Source: Patescibacteria group bacterium (GTDB lineage: Bacteria > Patescibacteria > Microgenomatia > Daviesbacterales > UBA10151). From it: 22,476 bases of DNA. The position numbers were made by a program, and so were the translations under genes. The stretch spans positions 1 through 22,476 of the forward strand of contig JAMDBX010000022.1 in the NCBI GenBank assembly GCA_023487645.1, given 5' to 3'. The notes beneath the pieces were generated by a model. It worked only from the letters and a program-made list of their open reading frames with translations. It made no database searches and was not told the DNA's origin. Positions within the stretch are counted from its first letter, which is position 1. Each line of letters starts with the position of its first letter. Positions 7,679 to 16,402 of the stretch are shown in pieces.

Positions 7679-7890
7679 TATTCCAGTATAGCACTGTAAC
7701 CGGTTTTTTTAATTGTTTCTATCACTAAATTATCAGTCACTTTGTCCGGATCAAATTCCACTTCTGTTTCCATCTTGGCATAGGAAGTATCGGAAGCTTT
7801 GACTCCCTCTAAATCCTCCAGATCCATGTCTATAGTCATGGCACAGGAAGTGCAATGCATACCGGTAATTTTAAATTTTTTCTTAATCAT
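7678..7890 (-). CDS. copZ: Heavy-metal-associated (HMA) copper chaperone, CopZ-like
   Basis: A 70-residue single HMA domain with the ferredoxin-like fold pattern and the metal-binding loop GMHCTSC (Cys13, Cys16). This size and motif match CopZ/Atx1 chaperones that hand Cu(I) to a P-type ATPase in the cytoplasm. It sits two genes downstream of copA in the same operon, two bases after the membrane fusion protein, and overlaps the kinase start. The gene symbol is by family analogy. Confidence 0.88.
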   Translation of the reverse strand: MIKKKFKITGMHCTSCAMTIDMDLEDLEGVKASDTSYAKMETEVEFDPDKVTDNLVIETIKKTGYSAILE

Positions 7891-7892
7891 AT

Positions 7893-8879
7893 TTAACTGA
7901 CTACGTCAATCACCCCCCGAAACATTCCCATGGAACAGCTAAACGGAATTTGACCCACTTCAGTTGGTGTAAACTCAATGGTTTGTGAATCTGTTGGCCT
8001 TAAATTCTTGGAAATCCCCAATGAGGGAATCCTAAAAGCCAAAGCACAACCATAAGAGTTATTTGAATTTAGAGTAATCTTAACAGGCAGACCTTTTTTC
8101 ACTTTGAGATAATTTGGGCTATAACCGCTGCCGGAAATATCAATCTGGTATTCCTGCTTGGCGGCAATATTTGCTGTTTGTTGCTGTTCTTGCCCGCTAA
8201 AATCTATTGTCACTACCGGAAATCCGGCCGCCCCCAAAGTATTATTAATGGTAAAAAGCCCCACAAAGATGATCACCCAAGCCGCCAACTTGAAAAAAGT
8301 CTTTTGGAAGCTATCGCTTAATTTAGCAGTAATGTAACCTAAACCAAAGAAAATAGGGGAGGTACCCAACACAAAAGAGATTAGAATTAAAGATCCCTTA
8401 AGGGCAGAACCGGAAGAAATAGCCAAAGCTTCCATAGCCAAAGTGGTCCCGCAGGGAATAAAAATGGTCATGGCCCCTAAAAGACCCGGGGCAAAGATAT
8501 CAGCGCTTTTTGACTGATTCCTAATTAATCTGGTTAAAAACCTGGGCGGCTGCAAGATAAAATAGCGGAAAATCGGGTGGGCGTTTAATAAATTGAGGGC
8601 CACAATAATCATATACACCCCGGCCGCCACCTGCATAATCGTCCGCAGATTATCAGAAATGGACAAAGCCGCCCCAAACAAACCTAACACTCCGCCTAAA
8701 ATGGCGTAACAAATTAGCTTAGCTCCTAAAAATGATAGGGTAGGGATAAAATCATTTTTGTCTTTTTGGTCTAACTCTTTCCGGGCAGCTACTGCCGAAG
8801 CCAACAGCCCCCCCTGGACCGCTGCGCACCCTAACCCACCTGCCGTTAAACCAATTAAAAATATGGTGACAAATTCCAT
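7893..8879 (-). CDS. TauE/SafE-like (DsbD_2-type) membrane protein fused to a C-terminal cupredoxin domain
   Basis: The 328-residue protein has about six membrane segments in residues 1-215 of the sulfite exporter TauE/SafE / UreH-like cytochrome-biogenesis fold. Conserved half-sites are GGLGCAAVQGGLLA (Cys18) and the intramembrane FIPCGTTLAMEA (Cys143). Residues about 243-328 form a cupredoxin-like beta domain with putative copper ligands Cys278 and C315-x-M317-x-M319, ending MGMFRGVIDVV. The protein probably moves electrons or copper across the membrane and binds copper outside. It overlaps the copA stop by one base. The homologous cupredoxin also occurs alone upstream (11055-11414). The transported species is unknown. 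Confidence 0.85.
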   Translation of the reverse strand: MEFVTIFLIGLTAGGLGCAAVQGGLLASAVAARKELDQKDKNDFIPTLSFLGAKLICYAILGGVLGLFGAALSISDNLRTIMQVAAGVYMIIVALNLLNAHPIFRYFILQPPRFLTRLIRNQSKSADIFAPGLLGAMTIFIPCGTTLAMEALAISSGSALKGSLILISFVLGTSPIFFGLGYITAKLSDSFQKTFFKLAAWVIIFVGLFTINNTLGAAGFPVVTIDFSGQEQQQTANIAAKQEYQIDISGSGYSPNYLKVKKGLPVKITLNSNNSYGCALAFRIPSLGISKNLRPTDSQTIEFTPTEVGQIPFSCSMGMFRGVIDVVS

Positions 8880-11053
8880 TAAATTTTAGCCCTCTTTAAT
8901 AATAATGAATTGCTGACTACTGATATTGAACTCATCGCCATGGCGGCTGAGGCAAAAATCGGACTTAGCAACAGGTGAAAAAACGGATATAACACTCCCA
9001 TAGCCACCGGAATCAGAATAATATTATAACCGAATGCCCAGAAAAGGTTAAGTCTGATGGTTCTCATAGTCTTTTTTGATAAATTAATGGCCGAAGCAAC
9101 TGAGCGCAAATCTTTATTTATCAAGGTAATTCCTGCCGCCTCAATGGCCACATCCGTTCCCGTTCCCATGGCAATTCCAATATTGGCAGCTGCTAAAGCC
9201 GGTGCATCGTTAATGCCATCCCCCACCATCGCTACCACTTTACCCTCAGCTTGGATTTTCCTCACTTCAGCCTCTTTTTGATCTGGTAGGACTTCCGCTA
9301 ATACCCTCTTGATGCCAACTTGTTTAGCAATGGCATTGGCTGTCCTTTGGTTGTCTCCGGTAATCAGCACCACCTCGATCCCCATTTCTTGTAAGCTTTT
9401 TACACCTTCTTTGGCTGAATCTTTTAAGGTATCTGCTACGGCAATCAAACCCTTAAATTTACCCTCTACACCTAACATCATGACCGTTTTTCCTTCATTC
9501 TCCAAACTTTCAATTTCCTTCTCATTAATTTTAATTTTTTCTTTTGCCATCGATCTCCGGTTTCCCAAAACCACCCGCTTTCCACCAACCACCCCTTCCA
9601 CCCCATGTCCGGGAATGGCCTTAAATTTGGTAACTTCCAAAAACTTAATCTTTTCCTCTTCCCCTTTTTTCACAATTGCCTCAGCCAGTGAATGTTCCGA
9701 ACCTTTTTCTAAAGAAGCGGCCATCTGCAGTATATTCCCCGTCACGTCAGTTACTTCCGGTTTACCATAAGTTAAAGTCCCGGTTTTATCAAAAATTATG
9801 GCATTAACTTTGTGAGCAGTTTCCAAGCTCTCCGCATCTTTGATCAAAATCCCGCGTTCTGCCCCCAAACCCGTACCCACTATAACAGCCGTAGGTGTTG
9901 CTAACCCCATCGCGCAAGGACAGGCAATAATCAAAACTGCCACCATATTTAACATGGCAAACAAAAAGGTAGGGGAGGGGCCAAACACATACCAGATCAC
10001 AAAGGTTAAAATGGCCAGCATGATCACCACCGGCACAAAATAGGAAGAAATCAAATCTGCCAGCCTTTGGATTGGCGCTTTAGAACTTTGCGCCTCTTCC
10101 ACCAGCTTGATAATTTGGGACAATAAAGTATCTCTGCCAACTTTAGTAGCTTTAAAAGTAAAAGTCCCGGTTTTATTAATGGTGGCTCCCACCACCATAT
10201 CGCCTTTGACTTTATCAACCGGAATACTCTCGCCAGTTACCATTGATTCGTCAATACTCGACTCCCCTTCCAGAATTTTTCCATCAACCGGGATTTTCTC
10301 ACCCGGCCTCACCCTGATCACATCACCTACCACTACCTCTAAAATCGGAATATCAACTTCTTTACCATTCCTAACCACCCGTGCAGTTTTGGCCTGCAAA
10401 CCAATCAAGCGCTTAATAGCCTCAGACGTACCAGCCTTGGCCCTAGCTTCAAAGTAACGGCCCAATAAAATCAACCCAATAATCACCGTGGACACATCAA
10501 AATATGGCATCGGTTCAATACCCACACTTTGCACCACACCTGGAAACAAGGTCACAAAAACAGAATAGGCAAAGGCCACGCTGGTACCTATCGCCACTAA
10601 AGTATCCATATTGGCAGTCCGGTGCCTTAAAGCAGGTATTGTAGCCCGATAAAACTCCAAACCCACCCAAAATTGCACCGGCATGGCCAAAACCATTTGC
10701 ATCCAGGCCGGTAATCCTAAAAATGCCCCGGCTATCACGGTTGTACCTAACAATAAACTAAAAATAACTTTATTCCGCAATTTATTAAGTTCTTTTTGTT
10801 TTTCCGCCTTTTGCTGGTCTTCGTCTTTTACCACCTCTTCCAACTCTGCTTTATAACCCACATTAGCTACAGCTGAGGCTAAATCCTGGTCAGCTACTTT
10901 ATCAGAGTCATATTCCACACTGGCCTTTTCCATGGCCAGATTGACTGTGGCAGCGGAAACCCCCTCCACTCGTGACAAGGCTTTCTCGATTACCCGCACG
11001 CAAGACGCACAGTGCATACCCTTAATCGGAAATGTTTTTTTGACCTCTGCCAT
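8879..11053 (-). CDS. copA: Copper-exporting P1B-type ATPase CopA
   Basis: Pumps Cu(I) out of the cytoplasm using ATP. With the ATG at 11053 it has 724 residues; a TTG at 11068 would add five and overlap the previous gene. One N-terminal HMA domain (GMHCASC, Cys15/Cys18) is followed by membrane helices, the TGES actuator loop (about 273-276), the transport motif CPC (378-380), the phosphorylation site DKTGT (Asp422), the nucleotide-binding SEHS/HP-type motif (His454) and the hinge GDGINDAP (from 611). The last helices carry YN (677-678) and MSSISVVS, the signature of Cu(I)-specific P1B-1 pumps. It is the centre of the CsoR-controlled operon. Confidence 0.96.
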   Translation of the reverse strand: MAEVKKTFPIKGMHCASCVRVIEKALSRVEGVSAATVNLAMEKASVEYDSDKVADQDLASAVANVGYKAELEEVVKDEDQQKAEKQKELNKLRNKVIFSLLLGTTVIAGAFLGLPAWMQMVLAMPVQFWVGLEFYRATIPALRHRTANMDTLVAIGTSVAFAYSVFVTLFPGVVQSVGIEPMPYFDVSTVIIGLILLGRYFEARAKAGTSEAIKRLIGLQAKTARVVRNGKEVDIPILEVVVGDVIRVRPGEKIPVDGKILEGESSIDESMVTGESIPVDKVKGDMVVGATINKTGTFTFKATKVGRDTLLSQIIKLVEEAQSSKAPIQRLADLISSYFVPVVIMLAILTFVIWYVFGPSPTFLFAMLNMVAVLIIACPCAMGLATPTAVIVGTGLGAERGILIKDAESLETAHKVNAIIFDKTGTLTYGKPEVTDVTGNILQMAASLEKGSEHSLAEAIVKKGEEEKIKFLEVTKFKAIPGHGVEGVVGGKRVVLGNRRSMAKEKIKINEKEIESLENEGKTVMMLGVEGKFKGLIAVADTLKDSAKEGVKSLQEMGIEVVLITGDNQRTANAIAKQVGIKRVLAEVLPDQKEAEVRKIQAEGKVVAMVGDGINDAPALAAANIGIAMGTGTDVAIEAAGITLINKDLRSVASAINLSKKTMRTIRLNLFWAFGYNIILIPVAMGVLYPFFHLLLSPIFASAAMAMSSISVVSNSLLLKRAKI

Positions 11054-11054
11054 A

Positions 11055-11414
11055 TTACTTAACCACAATCTTTCCGTGGTACATGTTCATACCACAAGCA
11101 TAACCATATTCCCCGGCCTTTTCCGGAGTGATTTCTACACTTACTTTTTTATTTAAAGGCAATTGTTTTTTAATTTTGAAATCCGGCAAAACCACTTCTG
11201 ACAAACAATCAGTCGGATCTGTCCGGATAAAATTAATTTTGGTAGTTTTTCCCCTGGGTACTAAAATCACTTCCGGCGAATATCCCCCGGAAACAGTAAT
11301 ATCTACTTCATTCTTTACAGCTACTTCTTTTTCGTTCTTTCTAAGAAAGAACCAATAAGTAAAAATTATTCCCAAAAAACCAGTAATTATTACGATAATT
11401 TTATCTGTTCCCAT
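11055..11414 (-). CDS. Small membrane-anchored cupredoxin-like protein
   Basis: From the ATG at 11414 it has 119 residues: an N-terminal membrane segment (about 5-23) and a cupredoxin-like domain (about 35-119). The putative copper site is Cys70, C107-x-M109-x-M111 and His113, in the context [12 protein letters not shown]. It is clearly related to the C-terminal domain of the TauE/SafE fusion two genes downstream, suggesting duplication or domain capture. An ATG at 11438 would add eight residues and overlap csoR; 11414 is preferred because it gives a terminal anchor and the same TAATATG stop-start arrangement as the next junction. Likely role: binding copper outside the membrane. Confidence 0.82.
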   Translation of the reverse strand: MGTDKIIVIITGFLGIIFTYWFFLRKNEKEVAVKNEVDITVSGGYSPEVILVPRGKTTKINFIRTDPTDCLSEVVLPDFKIKKQLPLNKKVSVEITPEKAGEYGYACGMNMYHGKIVVK

Positions 11415-11415
11415 A

Positions 11416-11688
11416 TTACTTGCTTTTTTTGAAAACATTCATAATTTCTTGTATTGATTCATTAGCTTCGCCGTTTTTAATGTGGTCTACCACGCAAGTC
11501 TGGAGATGGTTTTCCAAAACTACCCCATCAGCCTCCTTTAAAGCTTGCTGAACAGCTTGGGATTGATGAATTACATCAATACAATAATGTCCAGATTCAA
11601 CCATTTGGATAACTTTTTGTAAGTGCCCTTTGGCAATTTTTAATCTATGTAAAATTCGCTCCTGGGTATCTTTTGGCCTGTATGTCAT
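11416..11688 (-). CDS. csoR: Copper-sensing repressor CsoR
   Basis: A four-helix DUF156-family repressor that leaves DNA when it binds Cu(I). Starting at the ATG at 11688 it has 90 residues and the copper triad falls at Cys36, His61 and Cys65, the same numbering as M. tuberculosis CsoR. The ATG at 11712 was rejected: it lies within the -10 box and upstream of the expected transcription start. A GGGGG run eight bases before the chosen ATG may serve as a weak ribosome site. It is the first gene of the copper operon and should repress its own promoter. Confidence 0.93.
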   Translation of the reverse strand: MTYRPKDTQERILHRLKIAKGHLQKVIQMVESGHYCIDVIHQSQAVQQALKEADGVVLENHLQTCVVDHIKNGEANESIQEIMNVFKKSK

Positions 11689-11709
11689 ATATCCCCCTAT
11701 GGGGGATAT
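11689..11709. promoter_or_regulatory. CsoR operator
   Basis: Perfect 9-bp inverted arms (11689-11697 and 11701-11709; ATATCCCCC / GGGGGATAT) flank a 3-bp centre. The C-run/G-run palindrome is the known CsoR operator type. It overlaps the end of the -10 box and the predicted start site and ends directly at the csoR ATG, so bound repressor would block initiation. Confidence 0.85.
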
Positions 11710-11737
11710 CATAATTCAAATAGGAAAGTAATGTCAA
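11708..11737 (-). promoter_or_regulatory. Promoter of the copper operon
   Basis: On the minus strand there is a perfect -35 TTGACA (11732-11737), an 18-bp spacer and the -10 TATGAT (11708-11713). Transcription should start near 11701, inside the CsoR operator, giving a leader of only about 12 bases before the csoR ATG. It is the best canonical promoter in the window. Confidence 0.8.
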
Positions 11738-11763
11738 TATCGCAAGACAATTTAATTTATGTA

Positions 11764-11769
11764 TATAAT
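11764..11769 (+). promoter_or_regulatory. -10 box of the hydroxyacid dehydrogenase gene, probably leaderless
   Basis: A perfect TATAAT ends eight bases before the ATG at 11778, so transcription should begin at or one to two bases before the start codon. No Shine-Dalgarno sequence and no convincing -35 are present. Confidence 0.55.
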
Positions 11770-11777
11770 GGAAATAG

Positions 11778-12782
11778 ATGAAAATTGCCTTTTTTGAGAT
11801 TAACGAACAAGAGAAAAAAGACTACTTCTCTCAAAATCTAACCGGGCATGAAGTGGGATTTTTCGAACAAGCTTTAGGTGAAAATTTTGTTCCGAATCAT
11901 ACCGATTTTGAAGTCATTTCCATCTTTGTAGGATCAAAAATAAACCAAACAGTTATTGACGCTTTCCCCAATTTAAAAGCCATTGTTGTTCGGGCTACCG
12001 GTTTTGACAATGTGGACTTGGCATATACCAAGTCTAAAAACATCCTGGTTTGCAATGTCCCGGCTTACGGCTCTAACACCGTAGCTGAATTTACCTTCGG
12101 TCTGATTTTATCTCTATCCCGGAAAATCCCCCAAGCTTCCTACAGACTTAAAGTCAGCGAAGAATTCTCTTTTGAAGGTCTGCGCGGCTTTGATTTAAAC
12201 GGCAAAACTTTGGGCGTGATTGGGACCGGAAAAATCGGCAGCAATGTCATCAAAATTGCCAAAGGCTTTAATATGGCAGTCTTAGCCTATGACCCTCACC
12301 AAAATGAAGAACTTACCAAAACCTTAAGTTTTAATTATGTCACCCTAGAAGAGTTATTAAAAAATTCTGATATTGTTACCATCCACGTCCCTTTAATGGA
12401 GCAAACTCATCACCTTATTAATAAAGACAATCTTCCCTTAATGAAAAAAGGCAGTTTGTTAATAAATACCTCAAGAGGTGGAATTGTCGATACTGATGCT
12501 TTATCCAAAGCTTTAATGCAAGAACAATTGGGCGGAGCAGCTTTGGATGTTTTGGAAGAAGAAGGTGACTTAAAGGAAGAAATTGAGCTTTTAGTTGCGG
12601 ACAAGATTCCACTGGAAGATTATAAAAAGGTTATTGAAGATCATGTTTTAATTCATTTGCCTAATGTGATTATCACCCCTCACATGGCTTTTTATACCAA
12701 AGAGGCGGAATTTTCCATCATGGAAACAACTGTTAAAAACATCAAATCTGCTTTAGCCGACACACCGGAAAATGTAGTTTAA
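11778..12782 (+). CDS. D-2-hydroxyacid dehydrogenase, D-lactate dehydrogenase type
   Basis: NAD-dependent reduction of a 2-keto acid, most likely pyruvate to D-lactate, regenerating NAD in a fermentative cell. The 334-residue length fits the family. The Rossmann segment is GVIGTGKIGSNVIKIA (147-162) followed by an acidic YDP (171-173), favouring NAD over NADP. The catalytic Arg233 (NTSRGGIVD), Glu262 (in LEEEGD) and His302 (TPHMAFYT) are present. It is a single plus-strand gene between the copper operon promoter and the convergent dsbA-type gene, whose stop codon directly adjoins its own. Substrate is inferred from the D-LDH-like C-terminal part. Confidence 0.88.
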   Translation: MKIAFFEINEQEKKDYFSQNLTGHEVGFFEQALGENFVPNHTDFEVISIFVGSKINQTVIDAFPNLKAIVVRATGFDNVDLAYTKSKNILVCNVPAYGSNTVAEFTFGLILSLSRKIPQASYRLKVSEEFSFEGLRGFDLNGKTLGVIGTGKIGSNVIKIAKGFNMAVLAYDPHQNEELTKTLSFNYVTLEELLKNSDIVTIHVPLMEQTHHLINKDNLPLMKKGSLLINTSRGGIVDTDALSKALMQEQLGGAALDVLEEEGDLKEEIELLVADKIPLEDYKKVIEDHVLIHLPNVIITPHMAFYTKEAEFSIMETTVKNIKSALADTPENVV

Positions 12783-13430
12783 TTACTTTTTAAGCTCTTG
12801 CGCCACAGCCGTGTTTAAATCGTCAAATGACTGTAGAACAACTTTATGGCCATTAACATAAAAAGTTGGTGTGGAATTTACTCCCAAACTTTGACCATCA
12901 GCCACATCACTATCAATCTTTGATTTAACTGGATTTCCTGCCATATCTTGTTTAAGCTTATTCTCATCCAAACCTACTTGTTTACTCAAATCCATAAAGA
13001 AATTATTTACATCAGTAAGACCTGACCATTCTGCTTGAGTTTCAAAAAGCTTGTCGTGTATTTCCCAAAACTTGCCTTGCTGCCCGGCTGCTTCAGCCAA
13101 AATTGCCGCCTCTCTACCGTGGGTATGCTGGGGAAGCGGAAAATGACGATAAATTAGCTGCACTTGATCCGGATAATCAGCTCGCAGTTTTTTTACTATT
13201 GGCTCAGCAGCCAAACAAGCAGGGCACTGCAAATCGGAAAATTCTACCACTTTGACCTTGGCGCTATCACTACCTATCTTAGGCCCTCTAGAATAATCGA
13301 TTTGCGCAACAGATGCCTCTTCAGTTGATTTAACATTACTCAATCCTTTGCTCAAAAAAAATACACCACCGCCCAAAAGAACTACCGTAAGAATTAATAT
13401 TACTCCTAATATCTTAGTTTCCGTTGTCAT
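12783..13430 (-). CDS. Membrane-anchored DsbA-like thiol oxidoreductase
   Basis: Introduces disulfides into exported proteins. The 215-residue protein has an N-terminal anchor (about 7-27) and a thioredoxin-fold DsbA domain with active site C69-P-A-C72 in FSDLQCPAC and the cis-Pro loop NSTPTFYVNG near residue 186. It overlaps the upstream VKOR gene by 17 bases, and a purine-rich AAAGAAGA precedes its ATG. VKOR is the expected partner that re-oxidises it. It is the last gene of the pentose-phosphate/disulfide run. Confidence 0.93.
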   Translation of the reverse strand: MTTETKILGVILILTVVLLGGGVFFLSKGLSNVKSTEEASVAQIDYSRGPKIGSDSAKVKVVEFSDLQCPACLAAEPIVKKLRADYPDQVQLIYRHFPLPQHTHGREAAILAEAAGQQGKFWEIHDKLFETQAEWSGLTDVNNFFMDLSKQVGLDENKLKQDMAGNPVKSKIDSDVADGQSLGVNSTPTFYVNGHKVVLQSFDDLNTAVAQELKK

Positions 13431-13851
13431 AATCTTCTTTGCGGGCTGAAACTACAGCCAGCAAAATTATAACCGATATTATAAACGATAATACACACCA
13501 AAAGCAAAAAGCCTTGATCACAAACGCTTCAAGAAAGGTTAAATATACACCAAAAGCAACTGCCGCCACCGCACCTAGTAACTGCAATTTCTTGATTATT
13601 TTTTGAACTGACTTTTGAGAATGCACTACCGAAAGCACAGCCATTCCCAAATAAAAAGCTATTCCTAAGATAGGTACAGGGATTCCCAGGATGTGAGAGT
13701 AGACACTGGACCGGACAGTATCGCAACCGCCGCCAATCGGACAAACAATCGGCCCGGTTATGGTGTACTCATATAATAAGAAAGAAGATACAAAGAGTCC
13801 TAGCAAGCTGAAAATAAAAATTAACCGGTTAGATAGGTTAGATGAAATCAT
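13414..13851 (-). CDS. Vitamin K epoxide reductase (VKOR) family protein
   Basis: A membrane enzyme that passes electrons from a DsbA-like protein to a quinone, replacing DsbB. The 145-residue protein has four membrane helices, the loop cysteines Cys37 and Cys43 (CPIGGGC) and the quinone-side pair C116-F-W-C119, the complete VKOR set. Its start overlaps the transketolase stop (ATGA) and its end overlaps the dsbA-type gene. Quinone use is family knowledge; whether this organism has quinones is not visible here. Confidence 0.93.
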   Translation of the reverse strand: MISSNLSNRLIFIFSLLGLFVSSFLLYEYTITGPIVCPIGGGCDTVRSSVYSHILGIPVPILGIAFYLGMAVLSVVHSQKSVQKIIKKLQLLGAVAAVAFGVYLTFLEAFVIKAFCFWCVLSFIISVIILLAVVSARKEDYDNGN

Positions 13852-14837
13852 TTCTCCTTCATGCTTATTACATGAGTGATAGCTTTAATAATCGCTTCTT
13901 TGGTTAATCCAAACTTAACCAGCAGTTCATTCGGTTCGCCTGATTCGCCAAACTGATCCTCCACACCAATAATTTTTAACGGCACCGGGAAATTCTGAGA
14001 CAAAATTTCTGCCACTGCTCCTCCCAAACCGCCAATTACCTGATGTTCTTCTACTGTCACAATCGCCCCACACTCCTCTGCCGCTTTTAGAATAGTTTGC
14101 TTATCTAAAGGTTTAATAGTGTGACAATTTATTACTCGAACAGATATTTTGTGCAATTCCATCTCTTTAGCTGCCTGCAAGGCTTTATGAACCATCTGAC
14201 CGGTAGCAATAACCGCTACATCGCTACCCTCATAAAATACTTCTGCCTTACCGATTTCAAAAGGAGTTTGATCGGTGGTAATCACCGGAACCTTATCTCT
14301 GGATAGCCTTAAATAACAGGGTTTAGGGGATTTAGCTATGGCCAGAGTGGCCTTCCTGGCTTCAATTGAATCAGTCGGGGAGACAACTATCATATTTGGT
14401 AAACTGCGCATTAAAGCAAGATCTTCTAAAGCCTGATGCGTTGCGCCGTCCGGCCCGACCGACAAACCGGCATGAGAACCAATCACTTTAACCGGCGCAT
14501 CATTATAGCAGGCAGTAGTTCTGATCTGTTCCCAATTTCTGCCCGGAGAAAAAGTGGCATAAGAGGAAATAAAAGGAATTTTTCCAGCCAAAGCCATACC
14601 GGCGGCTACAGTTGCCAAGTTCTGCTCTGCCACCCCCACCTCCACATACCTTTGGGGGAATTTTTCAGCAAAAGCCAAAGTTCGGGTGGATTCCAAAAGA
14701 TCCGCACAAAGCGCCACCACCTGTTCATTTTCCTCCCCTGCCAACACTAAACCTTCTCCATATCCATCTCGAGAAGGAAACTTCTCAATATCCGGATCAA
14801 AAAGTCTTGGATTCAGATAAGCTTGTTTGTTTAACAT
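13848..14837 (-). CDS. Transketolase, C-terminal subunit
   Basis: The pyrimidine-binding and C-terminal half of a split transketolase, 329 residues from the ATG at 14837. A TTG at 14858 would add seven and overlap the previous gene. The thiamine-activating Glu71 lies in VEVGVAEQNLATVAAG, and a DRVP-like loop (SRDKVP) and C-terminal TVEEHQVIGGLGGAVAE segment are typical. It works with the N-terminal subunit encoded 13 bases upstream, transferring two-carbon units between sugar phosphates. Together the pair could also be annotated as DXS-like, but the context and motifs favour transketolase. Confidence 0.93.
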   Translation of the reverse strand: MLNKQAYLNPRLFDPDIEKFPSRDGYGEGLVLAGEENEQVVALCADLLESTRTLAFAEKFPQRYVEVGVAEQNLATVAAGMALAGKIPFISSYATFSPGRNWEQIRTTACYNDAPVKVIGSHAGLSVGPDGATHQALEDLALMRSLPNMIVVSPTDSIEARKATLAIAKSPKPCYLRLSRDKVPVITTDQTPFEIGKAEVFYEGSDVAVIATGQMVHKALQAAKEMELHKISVRVINCHTIKPLDKQTILKAAEECGAIVTVEEHQVIGGLGGAVAEILSQNFPVPLKIIGVEDQFGESGEPNELLVKFGLTKEAIIKAITHVISMKEK

Positions 14838-14850
14838 AATCTTTTTAGGT

Positions 14851-15753
14851 TTACCCAATTTCCGATAATTCCTTTACTCCACCTGCAGAACCTAAAACAC
14901 TCCCTGCTTCCCGGCTACTTTTATCTAAAGTCCTAAGCTCTGCTAAAGCTAGTTCCGCCTCTTCTTTATTAGGCGGTTTACCGTGCCATTCAGGTTTGTT
15001 TTCCATAAAACTAACCCCTTTCCCGGGAGTAGTATGAGCCAGAATTAATGTAGGCTTTTCAAGAATCGCTTTCGCCTCATCAAAAGCCGCAATAATTTCT
15101 GAGATATTGTGTCCATCAACTTCTATCACATGCCAACCAAAAGCTTCATACTTGGCTTTTAAATCATTCAAAGGCATCACGTCTTCCGTAAACCCGTCAA
15201 TTTGAATATTATTCCGGTCCAATAAAGCCGTTAAATTATGCAGTTTATACTTGCCTGCCAGCATTGCTCCTTCCCAGGTATTACCCTCATCCTGCTCTCC
15301 GTCTGACATCAGACAAATTACCCTCCACTTAGCATTATCTATCCTTCCTGCTAAAGCCAAACCCGTAGCTTGCGACAAGCCGGATCCCAAAGGACCCGAG
15401 GTCGTTTCCACACCAGGCAAAGCACCCCTATGCGGATGGCCTTGTAGCCTGCTGCCTAATTTCCGAAGAGTTAACAGTTCCGAAACCGAAAAATACCCCG
15501 ACTCTGCCATAGCTGCATAACGCACCGGACAAATATGACCATGAGACAAAATTAACCTGTCCCGCTCGCTCCAGTCCGGCTTTGCCGGATTGTGGTTTAA
15601 AATATGGAAGTAAAGCGCGGCAAAAACATCTGCCATGCCTAAAGCGCCGGCAGAATGGCCTGATTTTGCCTCCAAAAGCATTTTGATGATATCCTGACGG
15701 ATTAAATTGGCTTTTTCTTCCAATTTTTGAATGTCGTTGGCGCTTAAAGACAT
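14851..15753 (-). CDS. Transketolase, N-terminal (thiamine diphosphate-binding) subunit
   Basis: The diphosphate-binding half of the enzyme, 300 residues. The motif SDGEQDEGNTWEGAML (about 150-165) through DRNNIQIDG (179-187) binds Mg-ThDP. Substrate and proton-transfer histidines are present at H33 (SGHSAG), H71 (SHGH) and H106 (QGHPHRG). Split transketolases are common in archaea and in many CPR bacteria. Three bases separate it from the upstream LOG gene. Confidence 0.94.
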   Translation of the reverse strand: MSLSANDIQKLEEKANLIRQDIIKMLLEAKSGHSAGALGMADVFAALYFHILNHNPAKPDWSERDRLILSHGHICPVRYAAMAESGYFSVSELLTLRKLGSRLQGHPHRGALPGVETTSGPLGSGLSQATGLALAGRIDNAKWRVICLMSDGEQDEGNTWEGAMLAGKYKLHNLTALLDRNNIQIDGFTEDVMPLNDLKAKYEAFGWHVIEVDGHNISEIIAAFDEAKAILEKPTLILAHTTPGKGVSFMENKPEWHGKPPNKEEAELALAELRTLDKSSREAGSVLGSAGGVKELSEIG

Positions 15754-15756
15754 ATG

Positions 15757-16386
15757 CTATATAGTAAAACTGCTTTCCTGTGCTTGGGCCTGTTGGAGCT
15801 GGCCTACTTTATACTCTTGGGCAAAGCTGGAAATTGCCTCCAGCACCTCATCCGGCGAATCAACAATTTTGTAAACTTTCAGTTCTTGCGGTCTTAACAG
15901 CATGTTAGCCTTAAAAGCACCAATGATATTTTCCCAAAACTTTCCATAAAGAATTAGCGGCTTATGGTGGCCAAAGTAAAGTTTAGCCAGTCCCCAGGCC
16001 ATCCCGAATTCTGAAATAGTCCCCGAACCTCCGTTAAAAACAATATAAACCTGTCCTGTTTTTATCAGAGCCAGCGTTCTCTCGACATAATTAGTAGTCC
16101 TGATTTCCTCATCAAATAAATTTTTGGGGTCTCTCCCCTCAAAATTTGGGATATCTTCAGAATACAAAGTCACCCCAATCACCTTACCGCCACCTTCTTT
16201 AGCTCCGATTGTAGCAGCCCTCATTACTCCCGGCCCTCCTCCGTCCACTACCGTATAACCTGCTTCTGCTAGTTTCCTACTCACCTCTCTTACGGACTTA
16301 AACAATTCCCCGTTTTCCGAGGCATCGGCATAACCAAAAACTGCCACATTTTGAATAGTTGATACTTTTTTTGCTTTAGGATCCAT
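15757..16386 (-). CDS. LOG-family (lysine decarboxylase-like Rossmann) protein
   Basis: LOG proteins hydrolyse nucleoside 5'-monophosphates to base plus ribose 5-phosphate, though many bacterial members are uncharacterised. The 209-residue protein has the phosphate-loop GGGPGVM (49-55), Arg103, and the catalytic PGGxGTxxE-type motif as NGGSGTISE (118-126), with Asn replacing the usual Pro and Glu126 kept. A good ribosome site GGAAGG lies six bases before the ATG. Sitting between rpe and transketolase, it may supply ribose 5-phosphate; this is inference. Confidence 0.85.
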   Translation of the reverse strand: MDPKAKKVSTIQNVAVFGYADASENGELFKSVREVSRKLAEAGYTVVDGGGPGVMRAATIGAKEGGGKVIGVTLYSEDIPNFEGRDPKNLFDEEIRTTNYVERTLALIKTGQVYIVFNGGSGTISEFGMAWGLAKLYFGHHKPLILYGKFWENIIGAFKANMLLRPQELKVYKIVDSPDEVLEAISSFAQEYKVGQLQQAQAQESSFTI

Positions 16387-16402
16387 TTAAAACCTTCCTG
16401 TA

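Noticed and set aside
9309..9770. Long plus-strand open frame inside copA
   Set aside because: Antisense to the conserved ATPase domain, with no family resemblance; a shadow of copA codon use.
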